Shown: positions 1-8,449 of the stretch, piece after piece
How positions within the stretch are numbered: position 1 is the first letter of the stretch
How the letters are laid out: each line of letters opens with the position of its first letter
NCBI GenBank assembly: GCA_002400885.1
Contig: NVRM01000011.1
Coordinates: 1-43,369 of the forward strand
DNA: 43,369 bases
Source: Flavobacteriaceae bacterium
Lineage (GTDB): Bacteria; Bacteroidota; Bacteroidia; Flavobacteriales; Flavobacteriaceae
Reading direction: 5' to 3'
Position numbers and translations under genes: made by a program
Notes under the pieces: generated by a model
Database searches by the model: none
Told to the model about the DNA's origin: nothing
The model's input: the letters and a program-made list of their open reading frames with translations, nothing else

Positions 1-5
1 CACAA

Positions 6-36
6 AAAAGGAGATACTTGTGAAGCATCTCCTTTT
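6..36. terminator. Intrinsic terminator, bidirectional hairpin
   Basis: AAAAGGAGAT at 6-15 pairs perfectly with ATCTCCTTTT at 27-36, with an inner CTT/AAG extension. A and T tracts flank both sides, so it can work on either strand. It is the first strong terminator beyond the end of purD (minus strand), about 190 bases after its stop, and may also serve a gene left of the window. Confidence 0.8.
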
Positions 37-69
37 GTTAATTATGTTTAAACTATAAATAGTAGTATC

Positions 70-165
70 ATCTAGTCCTGATTCCTGTGTCAAATTGTCT
101 TTTGTCTTGTCAAATAAAATTCGATATACTATAAAATCTAGTCCTGATTCCTGTGTCAAATTGTC
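70..165. repeat. 30-bp direct repeat downstream of purD
   Basis: A 30-base unit beginning ATCTAGTCCTGATTCCTG is present at 70-99 and again, unchanged, at 136-165 (66-base period). Related TCCTGATTCCTG text recurs near 37.78 kb and a weaker form downstream of gltX near 33.0 kb, so this belongs to a dispersed intergenic family. No ORF runs through it. Confidence 0.8.
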
Positions 166-227
166 CTACGTCCAAACTCCACAAAGGTGCTCATCTCAAT
201 ACTAATATCTAAAACCTCAATACTACC

Positions 228-1499
228 TTACAAATCAAACCCAATATCTGTTCTAAAGTTCACTCCTTCGAAGCAAATTTTATCGATATTTTTATACGAT
301 TGTTTTAAAGCCGCTTTAAAATCATCTCCATAAGAGGTGACTGCGATTACACGTCCTCCATTGGTTAAAAGTTGATTGTCTTTTTGAATGGTTCCTGCAT
401 GAAAAGCAATAGATCCTTCTACGTTTTCTAAACCTTGAATCACCATTCCTTTTTCGTAAGCTTCTGGATAACCACCAGCCACTAACATAACAGTAGCAGC
501 GCTTTCATCTTTTAACTCAATTTTTTGATTGGCTAAGTTTCCTTTTCCAGTTTCAATTAATAAGTGTAAGAAATCGCTTTTGATACGAGGAATTACCACT
601 TCTGTTTCTGGATCTCCCATGCGGCAATTGTATTCGATCACCATCGGTTCGTTATTCACTTTTATCAATCCGAAGAAAATAAATCCTTTGTATGGGATTC
701 CATCCTTTTTAAGCCCTTCTACTGTAGGTTTGATTACGCGCTCCTCTATCTTATCTAAATACACTTTGTCTGCAAAAGAAACAGGTGAAATAGCTCCCAT
801 TCCTCCCGTATTTAATCCAGCATCGCCCTCTCCTATTCTTTTATAGTCTTTAGCGTTGGGTAAGCTCACGTAATTATCACCATCGGTCAAGATGAAACAA
901 CTCATTTCTATTCCGTCCAAAAATTCTTCAATCACCACTTTTTCACTTGCGGCTCCAAATTTCTTGTTGGTTAACATATCATTTAACTCTGCTTTGGCTT
1001 CTGCTAAATCATTTAATATCAACACACCTTTCCCTCCTGCCAAGCCATCGGCTTTTAACACATAAGGAGCAGTTAATGAATCTAAAAACTCATAGCCTTC
1101 TGCAACATTATCAGCAGTAAAACTTTTATAAGCAGCTGTTGGGATATTGTGACGGAACATAAATTCCTTCGCAAACTCCTTACTACCTTCCAATTGTGCA
1201 GCCTGTTTTTGTGGTCCGATAACGGCTACATTTTTCAAGGCTTCATCTGCTAAGAAAAAATCATGAATTCCTTGAACTAAAGGATCCTCTGGCCCTACGA
1301 CTACCAATTGAATATCATGTTCAATTACCACTGCTTTTACCGCTTCAAAATCAGTAGGACTGATGGGTAAATTGGTTCCTACTTGAGCTGTTCCTGCATT
1401 TCCTGGAGCAATAAATAAGTTCGTTAATAAATCGCTTTGTGCAATTTTCCACGCCATAGCATGCTCTCGTCCTCCGGCTCCTAAAATTAATGTGTTCAT
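228..1499 (-). CDS. purD: Phosphoribosylamine-glycine ligase (GARS)
   Basis: Catalyses the second step of de novo purine synthesis: ATP-dependent ligation of glycine to 5-phosphoribosylamine, giving GAR; cytosolic. At 423 residues it is the normal length for a stand-alone PurD. The N-terminal nucleotide-fold motif GAGGREHA is at residues 7-14, the ATP-grasp glycine loop GLAGGKGV at 152-159, NTGGMGA at 230-236 and the metal-binding stretch EYNCRMGDPE at 289-298. All are intact. The ATG at 1499 begins directly with the conserved MNTLILGAGG, so the start is firm. The DUF6909-type gene ends 30 bases upstream on the same strand, so the two are probably co-transcribed. The stop codon runs straight into a low-complexity 3' repeat shared with gltX. 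Confidence 0.97.
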   Translation of the reverse strand: MNTLILGAGGREHAMAWKIAQSDLLTNLFIAPGNAGTAQVGTNLPISPTDFEAVKAVVIEHDIQLVVVGPEDPLVQGIHDFFLADEALKNVAVIGPQKQAAQLEGSKEFAKEFMFRHNIPTAAYKSFTADNVAEGYEFLDSLTAPYVLKADGLAGGKGVLILNDLAEAKAELNDMLTNKKFGAASEKVVIEEFLDGIEMSCFILTDGDNYVSLPNAKDYKRIGEGDAGLNTGGMGAISPVSFADKVYLDKIEERVIKPTVEGLKKDGIPYKGFIFFGLIKVNNEPMVIEYNCRMGDPETEVVIPRIKSDFLHLLIETGKGNLANQKIELKDESAATVMLVAGGYPEAYEKGMVIQGLENVEGSIAFHAGTIQKDNQLLTNGGRVIAVTSYGDDFKAALKQSYKNIDKICFEGVNFRTDIGFDL

Positions 1500-1528
1500 T
1501 GTATTTATTAATTGTGTTGTTGTTGTCT

Positions 1529-3214
1529 TTAAAAAATTTGTTCTAGAATTTTTTCGGTAATTACATAGGTCGGTAAAACCCCCGTAGTTCCCAATCCGCC
1601 AGAAGCTAAGGTACTTCCCGTTTCCAATGGATTATCCGAAGCGTAATAAGCATAGCGAACTTTCACTTTTTTCGAAATATTCCCTCTAATTCTAGACGCT
1701 GCTTGAATGGCCTTTTGATAATGGGCGCCTTCCATTTCCAATCCGATAACTTGCCAAGTAGAACGGTGGAAGAATTTCAAAATATCTTTATTCTGTAAGG
1801 AGGTTCCAAGCACGGTAACCATGGCTCCAGTCACCACATTCACCCCACAGCCTTCAAACATTTTTTTCTTTAATTGATTTTTAAAAGGATAATTATCTGC
1901 AGTTCCTTCAAAAATATGAGCATTTGGAATCATTATATCTCCTTTACCTCCAACTAAAATCCCTGCTTTCCCCATAATAGAAACAGATTCTACATTCATA
2001 AAATACTTTTTCTTATCAGAAGTTTTATACGGTTTCAACAGCTCATCCATGGTTTCATAGGCTTGCTCTCCAAAGGCATAATCCATCACAATAAGTACAG
2101 GTTTTTCTTTGTCTTTACAATGTTCGAACGAATAATTAGTTTGGGATAAATCTATTTTTTCTGTGTCAATAATCTGCACATTGATATTGGTTCCAGACGA
2201 ATCTTTTACGTAGATCAAGCCGTTTTTTGCAGCAAATTTCTTTACTTCTTTACGGAGTGCTTCATTTTTATCTTCACTTAACATTTCAAATAAAGCGATT
2301 CCTTTGAGTTTCTTTGCTTCATTTTTTAATACCATTGGCGCATAAATAGAATTCATAACGCTATGCATATTTGCACTTATGATATGTACAGGGCGGTCTA
2401 TCAGATTATTATCTAATAAGGCCTTTTTAATGGTTGTAGCCCAAGCATCTCCATAAATATGATGCCCAATACGCTCTCTTAACACAGGAGAAAAAGTAAT
2501 GGTTCTTTTCTGGTTATTCTTACGTTCATTAATGGCCAAATGTCCTAACCAAAAGATAATATGTAAAAATCGATTTGGATTTTCAGCAACTGCTAATGTA
2601 TTGTAAGCGTCTAAAACTTCTGCAAAAGTACGTCCTAGAATTCGCCCTACATGCGCTAAGACCACTTCCCGTTCTTGTACGGTTATTTCCTTATTATACA
2701 CCACAATTTCCTCCAAGCGTTTCCATTCTCGAATCGTATCTTGGTCTTTATTAATAAGAACGGTATTGGCAATTTTATGAGACTCTATAAATAAAAACGT
2801 AAGGTGTGTTAAGATATCATAGATCTCTGACCTACCTCTTGTCACCTCAATATTCATCTGGTCTTTATCTATTCTATAGCAATTTCTACGGCGTTTAGCG
2901 GGAATAATAGCTTTAAAGCTAGCTTCAGAATAGCCTTCGTCTGCAGTTAAATTAGTAAACTGACATTCCTCAATTCCTTCTGGCAACCGTTCTATAACAT
3001 AAATAAGCCCATTCAATTCTACTTTCTCTTCTCCAATAGAACCGTAAATCTCAGGTCTTAATAATAATAAAGCTTCGCGTAAGGAGTCTCCAGAAACACC
3101 CATTGGTTTATAAAAACCACGACTAAATAGATGTCGCATGGTAATGTATAAACGTTCTATAGCACTCGAAGATTCTTGAGCACGTGTTCTGTTAATAGTA
3201 ATGGATTTGTGCAT
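1529..3214 (-). CDS. DUF6909-type protein, nucleoside-phosphorylase-like C-terminal half
   Basis: A 561-residue cytosolic protein of a family conserved in Bacteroidota, which I match to DUF6909 from memory. It has no signal peptide or membrane segment. The N-terminal half is basic and mostly helical (RTRAQESS, residues 9-16). The C-terminal half has features seen in nucleoside phosphorylases and AMP nucleosidase: a glycine-rich GGKGD followed by IPNAHIFEGTADNYPF, then MVTVLGTS and a late GLEMEGAHY resembling the MExA ribose-binding motif of that superfamily. A role in nucleotide or nucleoside breakdown or salvage would fit its place just upstream of purD, but this is inference and no activity is known to me. 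The ATG at 3214 lies 18 bases from a good promoter element, which supports this start. Confidence 0.7.
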   Translation of the reverse strand: MHKSITINRTRAQESSSAIERLYITMRHLFSRGFYKPMGVSGDSLREALLLLRPEIYGSIGEEKVELNGLIYVIERLPEGIEECQFTNLTADEGYSEASFKAIIPAKRRRNCYRIDKDQMNIEVTRGRSEIYDILTHLTFLFIESHKIANTVLINKDQDTIREWKRLEEIVVYNKEITVQEREVVLAHVGRILGRTFAEVLDAYNTLAVAENPNRFLHIIFWLGHLAINERKNNQKRTITFSPVLRERIGHHIYGDAWATTIKKALLDNNLIDRPVHIISANMHSVMNSIYAPMVLKNEAKKLKGIALFEMLSEDKNEALRKEVKKFAAKNGLIYVKDSSGTNINVQIIDTEKIDLSQTNYSFEHCKDKEKPVLIVMDYAFGEQAYETMDELLKPYKTSDKKKYFMNVESVSIMGKAGILVGGKGDIMIPNAHIFEGTADNYPFKNQLKKKMFEGCGVNVVTGAMVTVLGTSLQNKDILKFFHRSTWQVIGLEMEGAHYQKAIQAASRIRGNISKKVKVRYAYYASDNPLETGSTLASGGLGTTGVLPTYVITEKILEQIF

Positions 3215-3232
3215 AAATTTTTAATTTACAAG

Positions 3233-3240
3233 CAAAGATA
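3233..3240 (-). promoter_or_regulatory. Promoter -7 element of the DUF6909 gene
   Basis: On the minus strand this reads TATCTTTG, matching the Bacteroidota -7 consensus TAnnTTTG. It predicts a short 5' leader of about 12 bases for the gene starting at 3214, and probably drives that gene and purD. No clear -33 TTTG was found. Confidence 0.55.
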
Positions 3241-3328
3241 CAAATTTTATGGTTTAGGTATTATAAGATCATAGGTAGATCTGCCGAGGAAATTTTTAAT
3301 TTTATAAATTTCACTCATAGATGTATCT

Positions 3329-3364
3329 AAAAAAAAGGGATGCTTTTTCAAGAGCACCCCCTTT
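3329..3364 (-). terminator. Terminator downstream of aspartokinase
   Basis: Read on the minus strand, an imperfect hairpin (AAAGGG...TGCT against AGCA...CCCTTT on the plus strand, with a small asymmetric bulge) is followed by a run of eight T. It lies 30-65 bases past the aspartokinase stop at 3396. Confidence 0.6.
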
Positions 3365-3395
3365 CAATCAAATCAAAATCAATATCAAAACGATA

Positions 3396-4718
3396 TTAAG
3401 CGGTCACTTTACCAAAAACATAAGAATTAAGAAGCTGTAATGTTTTTATTTTATCCTCCGAACGGACTAAAATAGAGATGTTGTTATTACTTCCTCCATA
3501 AGAAATCATTCGGATCGAAATGTCTTGCAATACTTGGAAAAAACGATAGGTATCTTTGTGTTTTACTATCTGATTTCCAACCAAGCAAATAATACTTTGT
3601 TGTTCGTCTATTTCTACCGTAGAAAACTTTTCTAATTCTACAACGATGGCCTCTAAGGAACCTGTATCGTCAATAGTCAATGAAATAGCGATCTCCGAGG
3701 TCGTAATCATATCGATAGAAGTCTCATACTTTTCAAAAATTTCAAACACTTTTTTCAAAAAACCATGCGCTTGTAACATCCTTGCTGATTTAATTTTTAT
3801 CGCCGTAATAGCATCTTTTGCAGCAATGGCTTTAATCCCTTCTTCACTTGCATTTTGATTGATCAAAGTGCCATAGGAATTGGGTTTCATTGTGTTTTTT
3901 AAACGTACAGGAATCATTGCTTTTCTGGCTGGCATCACTGTTTGAGGATGTAAAATTTTAGCACCAAAATAGGCCAACTCTGCTGCTTCATCAAAAGATA
4001 AATTAGAAATAGCATGGGTTCCCTCTACAAAACGAGGATCATTATTATGTACCCCATCAATATCTGTCCATATTTGTACTTCATCAGCATCTAAGGCAGC
4101 TCCGATTATCGTTGCCGAATGATCACTTCCTCCACGCTTTAAATTAGAAATTTCACCCTCATTATCCAAGCAAATAAAGCCCTGAGTAATATAAATATCT
4201 ACAGCTACCCTCTCTTTTACAAGGCGATTTAAATTTTGTTTGATATAAAAATTATCAGGTTCACCATCCTTGTCTATTCGCATAAAATCTAAGGCCGGTA
4301 ACAAGCAAGCTTTTACATGTTGACTTTGTAAAAAATGAGTAAACATAAAGCTACTTAACAACTCCCCTTTCGATACAATGTTATTGTACAATAAAGATGA
4401 TGATGGAGCTGAAACCAATTGCCTCAAGTCCTGGAAAACCGAATCTACATAATTTGATACCAGTTGTTTTCTATCCGATTTTTCAAATAGCTCATCGAGT
4501 ACCGTTGTATAATGTCCTTGTAAAACTAGCAGTTCACTCAATGCTTTATCTAGCTTATTCTCAATACTTAACTTATGTATTTTCACCAACGTATTTGTAG
4601 TCCCAGACATGGCAGAAAGGACCACCACTTTTTTGCGCCCATCCACAATAATATCTTTTACCATGTGCATATTTGCAACTGAGCCTACGGAGGTTCCTCC
4701 AAATTTGAATACGTTCAT
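3396..4718 (-). CDS. lysC: Aspartate kinase, monofunctional
   Basis: Phosphorylates L-aspartate with ATP, the first step towards lysine (via diaminopimelate), threonine, methionine and isoleucine; cytosolic. The amino-acid-kinase domain occupies about residues 1-290 and opens with KFGGTSVG (5-12); RGGSDHSAT and the TDIDGVH..DPR stretch are intact. Two C-terminal ACT domains (about 310-440) are expected to bind amino-acid effectors. There is no fused homoserine dehydrogenase, so at 440 residues it is a stand-alone enzyme. The start is fixed by MNVFKFGGTS and by a TAnnTTTG promoter element at 4736-4743. It is transcribed divergently from an ACT-domain protein (4892) across 173 bases. Which pathway branch controls it cannot be told from sequence. 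Confidence 0.95.
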   Translation of the reverse strand: MNVFKFGGTSVGSVANMHMVKDIIVDGRKKVVVLSAMSGTTNTLVKIHKLSIENKLDKALSELLVLQGHYTTVLDELFEKSDRKQLVSNYVDSVFQDLRQLVSAPSSSLLYNNIVSKGELLSSFMFTHFLQSQHVKACLLPALDFMRIDKDGEPDNFYIKQNLNRLVKERVAVDIYITQGFICLDNEGEISNLKRGGSDHSATIIGAALDADEVQIWTDIDGVHNNDPRFVEGTHAISNLSFDEAAELAYFGAKILHPQTVMPARKAMIPVRLKNTMKPNSYGTLINQNASEEGIKAIAAKDAITAIKIKSARMLQAHGFLKKVFEIFEKYETSIDMITTSEIAISLTIDDTGSLEAIVVELEKFSTVEIDEQQSIICLVGNQIVKHKDTYRFFQVLQDISIRMISYGGSNNNISILVRSEDKIKTLQLLNSYVFGKVTA

Positions 4719-4735
4719 TATATACTGATTTTACA

Positions 4736-4743
4736 CAAACCTA
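4736..4743 (-). promoter_or_regulatory. lysC promoter -7 element
   Basis: Reads TAGGTTTG on the minus strand, fitting TAnnTTTG, 18 bases before the lysC ATG. It gives a very short leader, leaving no room for a classical upstream attenuator. Confidence 0.55.
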
Positions 4744-4785
4744 TATTTAATTTTACTTTTAGTGAATTTTTTAAATTATTATATC

Positions 4786-4793
4786 TAAATTTG
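4786..4793 (+). promoter_or_regulatory. Promoter -7 element of the ACT-domain gene
   Basis: TAAATTTG fits TAnnTTTG. It lies 99 bases before the ATG at 4892, implying a leader of roughly 90 bases. The leader contains the inverted repeat AAACGA-T-TCGTTT (4867-4879), a possible operator. Confidence 0.45.
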
Positions 4794-4891
4794 TACTAGA
4801 TGTTAATTATTTAACATTTTGATATCGCTATGATACTTAAGGAATTGAAGTTCGAAAGTGTCCCGTAAACGATTCGTTTAAAACCCAACGT

Positions 4892-5551
4892 ATGAAAACA
4901 ATTGCAAATTGTGTAGAGGAAATATTGATCTCACAACCATTTTTAGAAGAAGCGATTAACAGAAATATAGTCAATTATAGTGCATTGGCAGAAGAGCTGC
5001 GTGCTCCTATCGGAAAATTATTACGTAAACCCGTAAAAGCAGGTGCAATCATGATGGCATTACGCCGATATACACCACCAAAAGAGTTAGGTAATAAAAT
5101 AAAATTACAGCAAGTACTTAAGAATTTAGGAGATATAACCGTACGGTCAGATCTATCAGATTATACGTTTAAAAACTCCGATAATTTGATCAAAAGTCAT
5201 TCGAAGATTATCGAAGTTTTAAAGAAAGACCCACAAATATTCTATACATTCACTCGGGGAATACATGAGAGTAATATTTTAATTACCACTAAGTTTAAAC
5301 ATCATGTAAAAGAGAGTTACAAGCATGAATTATGTACTTCTGTACAGCATAATTTATCGGCAATTACCATTGGACTACCACAGATGAACACCAAAATATC
5401 TGGTTTGTATTATCAGTTTTTTAAACGATTGGCTTGGGAAGGAATTGCCTTATATGAAGTAATATCAACAACCAATGAATTCACTATAATTGTAGAAGAT
5501 GATGTGGTAGATACTGCCTTTTCTGTAATAAAAAAACTGAAGATGAGTTAG
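4892..5551 (+). CDS. ACT-domain protein, putative amino-acid-responsive regulator
   Basis: A 219-residue soluble protein. The N-terminal 60 residues carry an HTH-like stretch (YSALAEELRAPIGKLLRKPV, then GAIMMALRRY). The middle (about 65-145) is lysine-rich and unassigned. The C-terminal part (about 148-217) looks like an ACT ligand-binding domain of aspartokinase type, with AITIGLP on the first strand, KISGLYYQFFKRLAWEGI on the first helix and a final FTIIVEDD strand. There is no kinase domain. It is divergent from aspartokinase, sharing the 173-base spacer. That arrangement suggests it senses an aspartate-family amino acid and adjusts lysC, which is inference. It resembles the archaeal 'predicted regulator of amino acid metabolism with ACT domain' in layout only. 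The ATG is the first in frame. Confidence 0.75.
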   Translation: MKTIANCVEEILISQPFLEEAINRNIVNYSALAEELRAPIGKLLRKPVKAGAIMMALRRYTPPKELGNKIKLQQVLKNLGDITVRSDLSDYTFKNSDNLIKSHSKIIEVLKKDPQIFYTFTRGIHESNILITTKFKHHVKESYKHELCTSVQHNLSAITIGLPQMNTKISGLYYQFFKRLAWEGIALYEVISTTNEFTIIVEDDVVDTAFSVIKKLKMS

Positions 5552-5697
5552 TTAGTCGCAATACCCTAATCTTTTACACAACAAATAGTTAGACAATGAC
5601 CTTAATAAATCATACATTTCGGAAAACCACAACTATTTTACAACAAACAGATAGTCTGTTGCATAGTGGTTTTGTATGTTTATTGAAAAAATAAATT

Positions 5698-6240
5698 ATG
5701 AAAAGAAAATTACTATATAAAACCATCTTATTGGGCTTATTTTTATCCATAACGGTAAGTTGTGAGGAAGACGAAATTAGTATTCCTAAAGAAAATAACA
5801 TTAAAATAATAGGAGAATGGCTTATGGAAAGCTATAACTATAGTGGAAAGACAACTACATCCGTTGAAGGAAATAATTACGTAATTGATTATGTAGGCAC
5901 CGCTATTAACTCAGATTTAGTCATTGATTTTAAGGAAAACAAAGATGTATACACCAAAGGAGGCTATACTATTAAGTTAAAAACTACTTCTTTAGGACAA
6001 ACAAAAACCACAACGCACTCTTCGAAAGATCTATTAAAAGATGGATATAACGGAACATGGGAAGTAAAAGGAGATTCATTATACACAGTCACTAAAAACG
6101 GAGATAAATCAGTAGGATACATCGAAACACTAACAGAAAATGTATTAAAAGTACACACTATAGACAAAAGAACACAAATAATTAAAGACTATAAAATTAC
6201 AATTCACACAGATTTAACAATAGAATACACTAAAAAATAA
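5698..6240 (+). CDS. Lipocalin-like lipoprotein
   Basis: A 180-residue predicted lipoprotein. It has a lysine-rich N-terminus, a hydrophobic core (ILLGLFLSITV) and a lipobox ending at Cys22, followed by acidic EEDE, as in Bacteroidota surface-exposed lipoproteins. The mature part opens with IIGEWLMESYNY, typical of the lipocalin-like 'GxWx' families common in this phylum, and continues as alternating beta strands. Ligand and role are unknown. It stands alone: the gene upstream ends 146 bases away and a strong terminator follows at once. Confidence 0.8.
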   Translation: MKRKLLYKTILLGLFLSITVSCEEDEISIPKENNIKIIGEWLMESYNYSGKTTTSVEGNNYVIDYVGTAINSDLVIDFKENKDVYTKGGYTIKLKTTSLGQTKTTTHSSKDLLKDGYNGTWEVKGDSLYTVTKNGDKSVGYIETLTENVLKVHTIDKRTQIIKDYKITIHTDLTIEYTKK

Positions 6241-6244
6241 CCAC

Positions 6245-6278
6245 AAAAATGGAGGATTAGTAATAATGCTCCATTTTT
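6245..6278 (+). terminator. Intrinsic terminator of the lipoprotein gene
   Basis: AAAAATGGAG (6245-6254) pairs with CTCCATTTTT (6269-6278) and is followed by a T run, five bases after the lipoprotein stop. Confidence 0.8.
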
Positions 6279-6342
6279 TTATTTTACTCTTTCCTTCTCA
6301 CGGTATTTATTTATTTTTACAGCCACAAAGCAATCAAATACC

Positions 6343-7206
6343 ATGAAATCACCCACAGCTAAGCATTTTTTAGAAATAAATATCGCCATTCTACTCATTA
6401 GCACATCCGGTGCTTTAGGTAAATATATACATATGCCACCCCCAGTAATTATATGGATGCGTAGCATTTTAGCAGTTGTATTTTTAGGCCTCTATTGTTG
6501 GTATAAACGAGCAGATTTCAACATAAAAGACTCAAAAAACAGGAAAACTATCTTTTTAAGCGGGGTCTTTATGGGGATACATTGGGTTACCTATTTTTAT
6601 GCATTACACCTATCTAATGTAGCGATAGGAATGCTTTCTCTATTCACATATCCTGTAATTACCACCTTTCTAGAGCCGTTATTTTTTAAGACAAAATTAA
6701 ACCTTCGTCATGTTATTTTAGGCATACTAGTACTGATTGGTATTTCGTTTTTAGCACCAGAATTTGATATAAAAAACGATCAAACTTTAGGTATTATTTC
6801 TGGAATAATCTCAGCATTTTTCTATGCTTTACGTAACATTTTAATGAAGAAAATGGTCAGTAAAACCAGTGGTTCCATCCTTATGTTTTATCAAATGATG
6901 GTGATTTCGTTGTTTTTATGGCCTGTATTATTCTTTCTAGACTATAACGTATCTACGAATGATATAGGCGCATTGATAACACTCGCACTACTCACAACCA
7001 CCATTGGACACACATTATTTGTAATGAGTTTTAGAAATTTCAATATAAGTACTGCCAGTATTATGAGTAGTATTCAGCCCGTATATGGTATTATTTTAGC
7101 ATTCTTCTTCCTCTCAGAAACGCCAAACAGAAGTACTATTATTGGTGGATCCATCATCGTTTTAACCGTAGTGTTAGAAGCAATTTATCATAAAAAAAGA
7201 AAATAA
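6343..7206 (+). CDS. DMT-family (EamA) permease
   Basis: A 287-residue inner-membrane protein of the drug/metabolite transporter superfamily with ten predicted membrane helices arranged as two EamA repeats (about residues 8-140 and 150-283). Typical features visible are the N-terminal LLISTSGALGKYI helix, AIGMLSLFTYPVITTFLEPLFF in the first repeat and TASIMSSIQPVYGIILAFFFL, with the usual 'P...A' helix, in the second. Substrate cannot be told; relatives export amino acids or other metabolites. It has its own upstream gap after a terminator and is followed by more than a kilobase without genes. Confidence 0.9.
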   Translation: MKSPTAKHFLEINIAILLISTSGALGKYIHMPPPVIIWMRSILAVVFLGLYCWYKRADFNIKDSKNRKTIFLSGVFMGIHWVTYFYALHLSNVAIGMLSLFTYPVITTFLEPLFFKTKLNLRHVILGILVLIGISFLAPEFDIKNDQTLGIISGIISAFFYALRNILMKKMVSKTSGSILMFYQMMVISLFLWPVLFFLDYNVSTNDIGALITLALLTTTIGHTLFVMSFRNFNISTASIMSSIQPVYGIILAFFFLSETPNRSTIIGGSIIVLTVVLEAIYHKKRK

Positions 7207-7409
7207 AACAGGTGTTTATATAGGTAATAGCCCAATAAAAAATAACTTTAGAAGGGGGCATATTTCTAAATTTTGAGGTTATTATTAGTAAAAACAAGAT
7301 CAATTAGTAGAACAAAGCACAACGTTTTCTTCTAAAATCATACATGCCCCCCCTTAAACTATTTAATTTTTATAGCCCCTAATTTTAACTTATCAAGTTA
7401 AATAAACAG

Positions 7410-7451
7410 CCCGACCAAAAGGATAAATTTATTCCTTTTGGCCGGGTTTTT
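7410..7451 (+). terminator. Strong hairpin terminator
   Basis: CCCGACCAAAAGG (7410-7422) pairs with CCTTTTGGCCGGG (7434-7446) with a single mismatch, followed by TTTTT. It lies 200 bases after the DMT permease, so it ends either that transcript or a separate small RNA. Confidence 0.75.
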
Positions 7452-8333
7452 CATAAAATTATAGCTTAACAATTATGTCAATATCCGAAAAGTAGTAACT
7501 CTCTAACAACAGGAATTGGCCCAATACTAGTTTTTATTTTTTTGGATTCCTCCTTTTTCTCAAACTTCACCCGCATAGTCAAAAAAATAATTTATTTTTT
7601 TGACTATGATTCATCCATTATAAAATATAACTACATCCAAACTTTTATTTAAAAGTAGAAACTTAGTTTAGCGTTTCTCAGAAAAACAATAAAACATGAC
7701 TTCATTCAAAATCATATATGTTTCGGATAAAAATATAATTCATAAAAAGTAATAAAAAATATAGAAAGTCAATAAAATGAAGGAAATCCTTAAAAAACAG
7801 GTTATTATAAGCCTGTTTTAAGCGGTTAACAATATTTTCTCGACACAGAACACCTAATTAAAGTAAAGCTTTAAATAAGTATCCTAAAAAGGATTTTTAG
7901 AGTTCAATCCTTCATTTTTTTTGTAATAAATGAATGTTTTCAGTTGAAAAAATATTTATTAGTGAAAATATAAGAAAACAATTTTATATAAAACCTACTG
8001 GGAATTTGTATAAAACCACAGCCATAGATGTGTTTTATTAAATCATCTAGGTACGATACCTTTTTCTTATAAATTCTAACTATAATAGATAAGAAAAGTA
8101 CTAGAATTAACGGCAGAAACACCCTCAGTACCACTGGTTATTATTTGTTTTTAAAAAAACACACTCTCGATGTGAAATAAAAAACCAATATTAAACCACA
8201 ATATAAAGCGTCAGTTCGAGTAATTTTAGTTATTTTCCTTAAACAAACAATTAAAACGGCATCCAGAATCAAGTTAAAAATATTGTTTTTCATCTAAAAT
8301 CAACTAAAAAGACAACTTTAATATCGACCATAA

Positions 8334-8349
8334 AGTTCCACGTGGAACA
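8334..8349. promoter_or_regulatory. parS-like ParB site 1
   Basis: AGTTCCACGTGGAACA matches the bacterial parS consensus TGTTnCACGTGnAACA at all but the first base. It is one of four such sites within 3 kb. Confidence 0.8.
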
Positions 8350-8401
8350 TTATTTAAGGATCATAAATCAAAAATGGGCGAAAAACCATAATACAGGACA
8401 C

Positions 8402-8430
8402 AAAAAAAGAGGCCAATAAGCCTCTTTTTT
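8402..8430. terminator. Terminator of the methyltransferase gene
   Basis: AAAGAGGC (8406-8413) pairs with GCCTCTTT (8420-8427) between A and T runs. It works on the minus strand, 20 bases past the methyltransferase stop at 8450. Confidence 0.8.
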
Positions 8431-8449
8431 AAATAAAAAATTGAATTTA

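Larger units (their letters stand above)
7207..8449. other. Long non-coding interval with several hairpins and one parS-like site
   Basis: No credible ORF is present over 1.24 kb; the longest (7940-8134, minus) lacks any recognisable domain or promoter. Structures seen: a 15-base inverted repeat (7247-7261 with 7344-7358) closing an 80-base loop; an 8-bp hairpin at 7384-7402; a strong terminator at 7410-7451; a hairpin at 7794-7819; a parS-like 16-mer at 8334-8349; and a terminator at 8402-8430. The first three follow each other closely, as in a structured RNA or a long 3' UTR. Confidence 0.6.

Noticed and set aside
7940-8134. 64-codon ORF on the minus strand in the 7.2-8.4 kb gap
   Set aside because: Hydrophobic by A/T composition only, no promoter element, no recognisable domain; likely chance.
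7207-8449. Alternative origin in the gap carrying a parS-like site
   Set aside because: No TTATCCACA or TTATCAACA boxes there, and the strand switch around it is limited to three genes; the 18.8-19.3 kb region fits better.
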